A stretch of DNA of 64,000 nucleotides from Nematostella vectensis (taxonomy: Eukaryota > Cnidaria > Anthozoa > Actiniaria > Edwardsiidae), in contig NC_064048.1 of assembly GCF_932526225.1 (NCBI RefSeq), positions 8,828,515-8,892,514 on the forward strand, written 5' to 3'. Every line of letters starts with the position of its first letter. The first letter of the stretch is position 1. The translations under genes were made by a program, and so were the position numbers. Shown here piece by piece: positions 61,101 to 64,000 of this stretch. The notes below the pieces were generated by a model. The model did not search any database. It had not been told where the DNA came from and saw only the letters and a program-made list of their open reading frames with translations.

Positions 61101-63038
61101 CTTTAGATATATTTATTTTTGTGAATATTAGGGTGAATTTAGAAGGAATCCAAGAAAAATACATTTCATAAAACTATCCTTGTAGCGAGGGAATGCATTT
61201 TTGTGATGATCAAAGCCAGTAAGCTGAAGTATCTGAGCTTCTCTAATAGTGAGAAAATAAAGAGGGAGATATAACTGTACTTCTTTGATGTTGTTTCTGG
61301 ACATTTCTATAACTATTAAGTATATTATACAAGCCATTTTATCGCTCAACGCTATTTTCTTTCTTCTTGACTTGACTTCGCCGCTCAGACAAACAAAACA
61401 GTGAAACTATTTAGGAATTTAGCTTTCTGTGAGAATATTTGCCAATCTTACTTACATAAGTTATACTTGTTTTCTTCTTTGGACTTATTTTACATGATCT
61501 CTTTTCATTCCTATCGAGTTGGCAAAACAATAGACTTGCCCCAAGTCACCCTCTTTGATTTTCCCTGATAGGAGCACGCGGGTGGGTATTTTCATCGAAA
61601 ATCAGTAAAAAAAAAATCAGGCAGGCAGAGAGGACTTGTTCTGTTTGCACAATTTCGATTTTAATTTGCATATTTTTGCTGCGAAAAATATGCGAGCGAT
61701 CATTTAAAATGACGCTGTTCTTTAGCGTGCGCATAAAAATAATGAAACCTGAAAACATTTTTGCTTTAAAATCTTTCCAGTTTCTATTTCTTTTCTGTCC
61801 AGTCCCAGGAAGGATCGAAAATTTAGTTGTCTTTACACTATTGATGTTAATCGGAATTTGACATCTTAAAAAAGAACGAAGAGCTGCAAGAAACAAGATT
61901 TCTGAAAGCAACAAAATAGTGACCATGACGCTCCGATTGGATGTTTATGAGACACGTCACTGACCTAAATTTAGGTCAGTAAAAATTGGCGGGAAGTGAA
62001 CTAGAAAAGTCTGTTGTACAACAGAAGCCAATTTCTAAAAAGCTGGTCAGCAGACTTTTAAGAAAGTCTAGCAAACATCAACATGCAACCGGCAGGGGAG
62101 CAAATCCTCATGGGCAGTGGTGGGGTTTCGGTTACTAAAAATAGCCAGGATTGGAATCGACATGGCGCGTGGGTAATACCAAACTGTCCCTCTATTATCT
62201 TATGCTCTGTTGGTGAGATTTGAATTTTGATCATGTGCATAGTAAATTGAGCATGAATATCAGAATAGTCCCTTGGCAGTAACTGCAGAAAAACCGTCCA
62301 CTGTGAAACAATGTTACTGAGAACAGCCACCACGGTCCGGAATTACTAGTTAATAAAACTATGAATTTTGATATAGGGAAAAAGGTACAAGTGACTGCCA
62401 CCATGATCCATGGCCTGGATTAGGACCACATGTTAAAAAACACGGCAGTGTTTTTTAACATACTCACTGTAGGATTACATATACGTGGTGGCATGTTTTG
62501 GATTTACAAATTGAGTGGATGGGTATTCTGCAGTTTAACCTCCCTTATTATGTACACCATGTTAAAACATGTAAAAGTTCTATTTAACTTATGGCCCGGT
62601 TAAAATTGGTAAAATAAAGTAAAATAAAGGCTGTTTCTCTGCCAGAGCAAGTTAGAAACCCAAGCAAAATTAATGTTTTACTTCTTGTATGCTTGTGATG
62701 TGGCTGGTGATACGTTGTCAGGTAAAACCGAAAAAAGCTTTTAGTATTTAGAGAAGCAAAACTACACAGCTACATAACTCGCGCGGGTGAAATGACCCCA
62801 ATTTATCGACAAAAAAAAGTTAATCTAGCAACTAACACATGGACGATCACAGAATGACGAAGTATTATAAATAGTATAAATAAGCAGAGATTTAGACATT
62901 AGAAGAGGTCTTAAAGCGTCAAATAAAGATAAAATCACGGTTACTGGAAAACAAAACTTTACAAAGTTGGACACTTACCTTAGAATCCTCGGAAACCCGA
63001 CGCTCTATCGTGTTTCCTATCGACATTAACGGCTGCAT
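39011..63038 (-). CDS. CSTF3: Cleavage stimulation factor subunit 3 (CstF-77), 25 exons
   Basis: Exons, 5' to 3': 62979-63038, 60411-60527, 59554-59649, 56645-56677, 55277-55374, 54835-54901, 54280-54314, 53973-54033, 53501-53566, 52795-52872, 52394-52474, 51511-51592, 50991-51100, 50106-50222, 45936-46010, 45449-45550, 45022-45063, 44721-44762, 43628-43688, 42653-42716, 42182-42278, 41658-41756, 40997-41141, 40286-40377, 39011-39235. They sum to 2145 nt (714 aa; human CSTF3 is about 717) and all phases agree. Landmarks: [90 protein letters not shown] and the C-terminal [14 protein letters not shown] repeats fill residues 20-550; the Pro-rich end is the part that binds CSTF2 in known homologues. 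The nuclear protein scaffolds CstF, which acts in mRNA 3'-end cleavage. The exon 3 donor (GAG-GTTTTT) is weak. The exon 24 acceptor (GTTAAG) was chosen to keep the frame; a CAG lies 10 bp further in but breaks it. Confidence 0.96.
39236..39715. repeat. 37-bp minisatellite abutting the 3' splice site of CSTF3 exon 25
   Basis: The unit contains GGGCCATGCGAGGGAAAATT then GTTAAAGTCAGACAAAT; about 13 units. The unit touching exon 25 has diverged to form the acceptor: on the transcribed strand TCTGACTTCAACAATTTCTC is followed by CTTACAG. Confidence 0.93.
39945..40275. repeat. (GAT)n tract abutting the donor of CSTF3 exon 24
   Basis: Over 300 bp of almost pure GAT with GTT and GAC interruptions, ending about 10 bp from the donor (ACCTGG on the plus strand at 40284-40289). 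All open frames across it are artefacts. Confidence 0.95.
41275..41340. repeat. G-run followed by C-run in CSTF3 intron 22
   Basis: A G-run at about 41291-41304 is followed after GCAGGAGGCCCC by a C-run, so the pair could fold. Similar mononucleotide pairs recur through the window. Confidence 0.8.
41390..41580 (+). repeat. Dispersed repeat sharing TTACTTGCTTGAAT, copy in CSTF3 intron 22
   Basis: It matches 30905-31115 in CAGTTACTTGCTTGAATTAG, CCGATGGAAATG and AAGGGCGTGATGGCC. Non-coding. Confidence 0.7.
42764..42790. repeat. (CT)n microsatellite in CSTF3 intron 19
   Basis: C-run followed by CT dinucleotides. Confidence 0.9.
42831..43172. mobile_element. MITE with CCTGGGTAC termini in CSTF3 intron 19
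   Basis: The left end is CCTGGGTACGTGAGGC and the right end is GCCTCTGGTACCCAGG. GTAG flanks both sides and may be a 4-bp target duplication. The length is about 342 bp. A one-ended relative with CCTGGGTACCAGAG lies at 56240. Confidence 0.65.
43733..44715. repeat. 40-bp composite minisatellite filling CSTF3 intron 18
   Basis: Two 20-bp half-units alternate: GACACAAGGTACAGCAAAAA and TACACAAGCGACTGCAATAA (first base G or T), with some 17-bp short forms. The array spans nearly all of the intron between exons 18 and 19 and runs into the exon 18 donor. Because 40 is not a multiple of 3 and the unit has no stops in one direction, all three minus frames stay open for over 300 codons; these are not genes. 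Confidence 0.95.
45385..45412. repeat. C-run in CSTF3 intron 16
   Basis: About 18 C residues follow ACCGTGCCCA and precede AATATTACGAGGCC. Confidence 0.85.
46850..46875. repeat. G-run in CSTF3 intron 14
   Basis: About 17 G residues with one A, following AGCATTA. Confidence 0.85.
47387..47659 (+). pseudogene. Truncated class A GPCR fragment nested in a CSTF3 intron
   Basis: An intact 90-codon frame begins at an ATG and encodes an N-glycosylation site (MSNASRG), a TM1-like segment with [13 protein letters not shown], a basic loop (KALRSRR) and a TM2-like segment with [13 protein letters not shown], where LALAD is the class A TM2 signature. It stops after [19 protein letters not shown], and TM3-TM7 are not found downstream. 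The stop region reads GAAAT-GTAAGA, which could instead be a splice donor, but I see no plausible next exon. It lies opposite CSTF3 in its 4.1-kb intron 14. I read it as a receptor remnant; a short expressed two-helix protein is possible. Confidence 0.6.
48120..48272. repeat. 21-bp minisatellite, about seven units
   Basis: The unit is TTCAACAACCTCCAAGTATC plus C. In one frame it reads STTSKYP repeatedly, within a 96-codon frame from 47990. With no independent sign of coding I treat it as a repeat. Confidence 0.92.
48284..49181. repeat. 100-bp satellite, nine units, very homogeneous
   Basis: Units begin at 48284 and every 100 bp after that, with GTTGACGGAATTCATGCATG. Each contains CCCAAGGGACCCAATTTGAC and GTTGGCCAATAGGAGTACAC. 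Units differ at only a few positions, so the array expanded recently. It lies in CSTF3 intron 14. Confidence 0.97.
49181..49205. other. Perfect 11-bp hairpin closing the 100-bp satellite
   Basis: TGGTGATCGGG, a CGT loop, then CCCGATCACCA. It begins at the very end of the last satellite unit. ATAG lies 5 bp after it. Confidence 0.9.
50268..50455 (+). repeat. Dispersed repeat sharing CTTGAATTAGCCGATGG, copy in CSTF3 intron 13
   Basis: It matches 41390-41580 and 30905-31115 in TTTCAAAATAACAACC, CGCTTGAATTAGCCGATGG and GGCGGCGTGATAGGCC. Non-coding. Confidence 0.7.
50771..50969. mobile_element. MITE with long GTGACG...GGCGCGCGCAC arms in CSTF3 intron 13
   Basis: The left arm contains GTGACGACATAGGCGCGCGC and ACTTATGTTCGTA. 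The right arm contains TACGAACATAGAGAGTGCGC then GCGCCTAAGTCGTTATGTCA. The arms are about 45 bp. It lies about 20 bp from the exon 13 donor. Confidence 0.75.
52190..52336. mobile_element. Probable MITE with GCATTCACAC ends in CSTF3 intron 11
   Basis: CTGCATTCACAC on the left pairs with GTGTGAATGCGG on the right. Inside, TTTAAACCAGTTT pairs with AAACTGGTTTAA. Nested inverted repeats, no coding capacity. Confidence 0.6.
52876..53035. repeat. (GGTGA)n array supplying the pyrimidine tract of the CSTF3 exon 10 acceptor
   Basis: Pentamers GGTGA with a few GATGA and GTCAG variants begin within 15 bp of the acceptor at 52873. On the CSTF3 strand they read TCACC and merge with CTTACCTTTACCTTTAAG at the splice site. 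Confidence 0.93.
53259..53428. mobile_element. CAGGCGCGTAC element with 5-bp target duplication, CSTF3 intron 9
   Basis: The termini CAGGCGCGTACACAGG and CCTGGGTACGCGCCTG are identical to those at 16111-16188. GGGTG precedes and follows the element. The interior has G-runs and C-runs and GCGCGCGCATCC. It is 170 bp long. Confidence 0.8.
54105..54253. mobile_element. Degenerate CAGGCGCGTAC-type element, CSTF3 intron 7
   Basis: It starts AAGGCGCGTTCAAAAGGG and ends CCTAGGTACACGCCTG. An internal duplication repeats GCGTTCAAAAGGG, AGCGCAGAATGCGCGAACCC and a C-run. The ends have drifted, and I see no clear target duplication. Confidence 0.55.
56250..56344. mobile_element. Foldback element with CTCCAGACTTCTC arms in CSTF3 intron 4
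   Basis: The left arm has GCCTCCAGACTTCTCCCGGC and CAGTGACGCT. The right arm has AGCGTCACTGGACGAGAGAA and GTCTGGAGG. Arms are about 31 bp with a 32-bp loop. Confidence 0.8.
57896..58287. mobile_element. MITE with CAGTAAAAACCCGC ends and TA target, CSTF3 intron 3
   Basis: The left end TACAGTAAAAACCCGCG, ending AAGAACCTAG, pairs with the right end CTAGGTTCTTACGAGCGGGT followed by TTTTACTGTA. The 30-bp terminal repeats have about three mismatches. TA at both tips and the CAGT start fit a Tc1/mariner-pogo type. The interior repeats AAGAACCT. It is about 390 bp long and encodes no transposase. Confidence 0.88.
58858..59035. repeat. Degenerate tandem repeat of about 45 bp in CSTF3 intron 3
   Basis: The motif TTTGTG-ATAAT/GAT, ACTGTAAAGATG and AGAGAT recurs four times with drift. 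Open frames over it are artefacts. Confidence 0.75.
60665..60785 (-). repeat. Dispersed repeat in CSTF3 intron 1, minus copy
   Basis: The reverse complement of this segment matches 62110-62230: ACTAAAAATAGCCAGGAT, AACATGGCGCG, GGGTAATACCAAA and TATCTTATGCTCT in that order. Confidence 0.85.
62110..62230 (+). repeat. Dispersed repeat in CSTF3 intron 1, plus copy
   Basis: Inverted partner of 60665-60785 about 1.4 kb away in the same intron, roughly 85-90% identical by eye. Confidence 0.85.
62431..62460. other. Perfect 13-bp hairpin in CSTF3 intron 1
   Basis: TGTTAAAAAACAC, a GGCA loop, then GTGTTTTTTAACA. It may be a tiny palindromic transposon remnant. Confidence 0.85.
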
Positions 63039-63496
63039 TTTGATAATTTGGAGAACTATCAGTTACTAATCTAAAGACTATATCATATTTATGGCGAGAT
63101 AAATTCAAAAAGGTAAGTTTTGGAAAGAACCAAAATTACGAGTTTCGAAGACAAGACAAAATGGCGGCGTTTAGAATAGCACGTGGTGGCGAATGGAACG
63201 CTGGGTAATTTTAGTTCTAGTCCCCCTGCGGGCACAGTAGCCCCGTAAACTGATAATTGTCAAGTGCGAAAATAAAATAAAATATATAATTTTGAGGAAA
63301 TTTAGCATCCTTTTGGATAATAAAGAGGTTCTTAACTATTCAAAGTTTGGTAGTTTGATTTGTTAGAAAAAAGTCGATAGACGACATGTGTGTTTGTGTG
63401 TAGGGGAGGTGGGGGGGTCAGTTTTGTCATTTCAAGTGTAGACCTTAGGATCTTATTACTCTATGTAGAATGCTGGTTGTAACTGGAACAGGAAAG
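63039..63496. promoter_or_regulatory. Probable bidirectional promoter of CSTF3 and CPQ
   Basis: Only 458 bp separate the two start codons of these divergent genes. AAAATGGCGG at 63158-63167 resembles the YY1-type motif at many housekeeping promoters. No TATA box is obvious at a fitting distance. A G-rich stretch (GAGGTGGGGGGG) is at 63405-63417, closer to CPQ. Confidence 0.6.
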
Positions 63497-64000
63497 ATGC
63501 CAAAGGATCGATTTCTTCTTTGCTATTCTCTCATTAGTGTTATCTTCATTCTAAGCCTTGAAAACTGCTTAGGAAAACCTCTGGACAGGGATGGGAAAAC
63601 CAGAAATGATATTCATTTCGAGATTCCAGAAAGTATTCGCAAAGAAATTCAAGATCATAAAAGCATTGCAAACGATGTCATAACATTCGTTCTCAATGGA
63701 CCAGCAAAGCATCAAGTGTACAACAGACTCGCAGACTTTACTGATAGATTCGGTAGCAGAATTGCAGGATCTCAAAATCTCGAGAATGCAATCGATTATA
63801 TGTTGAACGCGCTCAAAAAAGATGGACTCGAAAATGTCCACGGTGAAGAAGTTATGGTGCCCCATTGGGTCCGGGGGGGTGAATCGGCGGAAATGCTGCA
63901 ACCAAGGGAACACAAGATGAGTATTTTGGGTCTAGGCTCAAGTACTGGAACACCCCCTGAAGGGATCACTGCTGAAGTTTTGGTAGTGAAATCTTTCGAA
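63497..64000 (+). CDS. CPQ: Carboxypeptidase Q (peptidase M28), N-terminal part, runs off the window
   Basis: The 168 visible codons are in one open frame that continues past the right edge. A signal peptide is evident (hydrophobic FLLCYSLISVIFILSL), followed by LGKPLD. The conserved blocks FGSRIAGSQNLENAI, LKKDGLENVHGEEV, VPHWVRGGESAEML and LGLGSSTGTPPEGITAEVL match the N-terminal region of animal carboxypeptidase Q (plasma glutamate carboxypeptidase), a secreted or lysosomal zinc dipeptidase. The catalytic zinc ligands lie beyond the window. The ATG at 63497 is preceded by GGAAAG, and earlier in-frame codons include stops. Exon 1 may extend past 64000, as no donor is visible. Confidence 0.93.
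   Translation, partial: MPKDRFLLCYSLISVIFILSLENCLGKPLDRDGKTRNDIHFEIPESIRKEIQDHKSIANDVITFVLNGPAKHQVYNRLADFTDRFGSRIAGSQNLENAIDYMLNALKKDGLENVHGEEVMVPHWVRGGESAEMLQPREHKMSILGLGSSTGTPPEGITAEVLVVKSFE

Overview
The window looks like nuclear DNA from a cnidarian, most likely a sea anemone such as Nematostella vectensis. That is an inference: the sequence is AT-rich, the genes have many short exons with GT-AG introns, intron positions in two genes follow vertebrate orthologues, and small inverted-repeat transposons and minisatellites are very dense. I could not confirm the species. There is no bacterial-type gene arrangement.

Five genes are well supported. (1) 784-1788 (-): a single-exon class A GPCR. 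(2) 5979-6983 (-) and (3) 17045-19159 (+): two single-exon coiled-coil proteins of unknown function, arranged head to head 10 kb apart. They share an EK-D/E-MVKYLHG motif, so they look like diverged relatives. (4) 29223-35939 (+): a complete eight-exon anion-type Cys-loop receptor subunit of the GABA-A/glycine receptor class (477 aa, all junction phases agree). (5) 39011-63038 (-): a complete 25-exon CSTF3 (CstF-77) gene encoding 714 aa, assembled exon by exon. A sixth gene, CPQ (carboxypeptidase Q, peptidase M28), begins at 63497 (+), head to head with CSTF3, and runs off the right edge. A two-helix GPCR fragment lies inside a CSTF3 intron on the opposite strand, and a short non-LTR reverse transcriptase remnant lies in the last receptor intron.

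The stretches 7.0-17.0 kb, 19.2-29.2 kb and 36.2-39.0 kb hold mostly repeats: small inverted-repeat elements, foldback palindromes, (GAT)n tracts, polyG/polyC tracts and one tRNA-Glu-derived SINE. A few weak exon-like ORFs there are listed with low confidence.

I see no operon-like system. Three patterns deserve most attention. First, the CSTF3 intron-3 donor is unusually weak and sits at the position of the autoregulatory intronic polyadenylation site known in vertebrate CSTF3. Second, tandem repeats repeatedly abut splice sites in both large genes, and in two cases the real 3' splice site is itself a variant of the repeat unit. Third, there is a small transposon family with CAGGCGCGTAC termini and apparent 5-bp target duplications.
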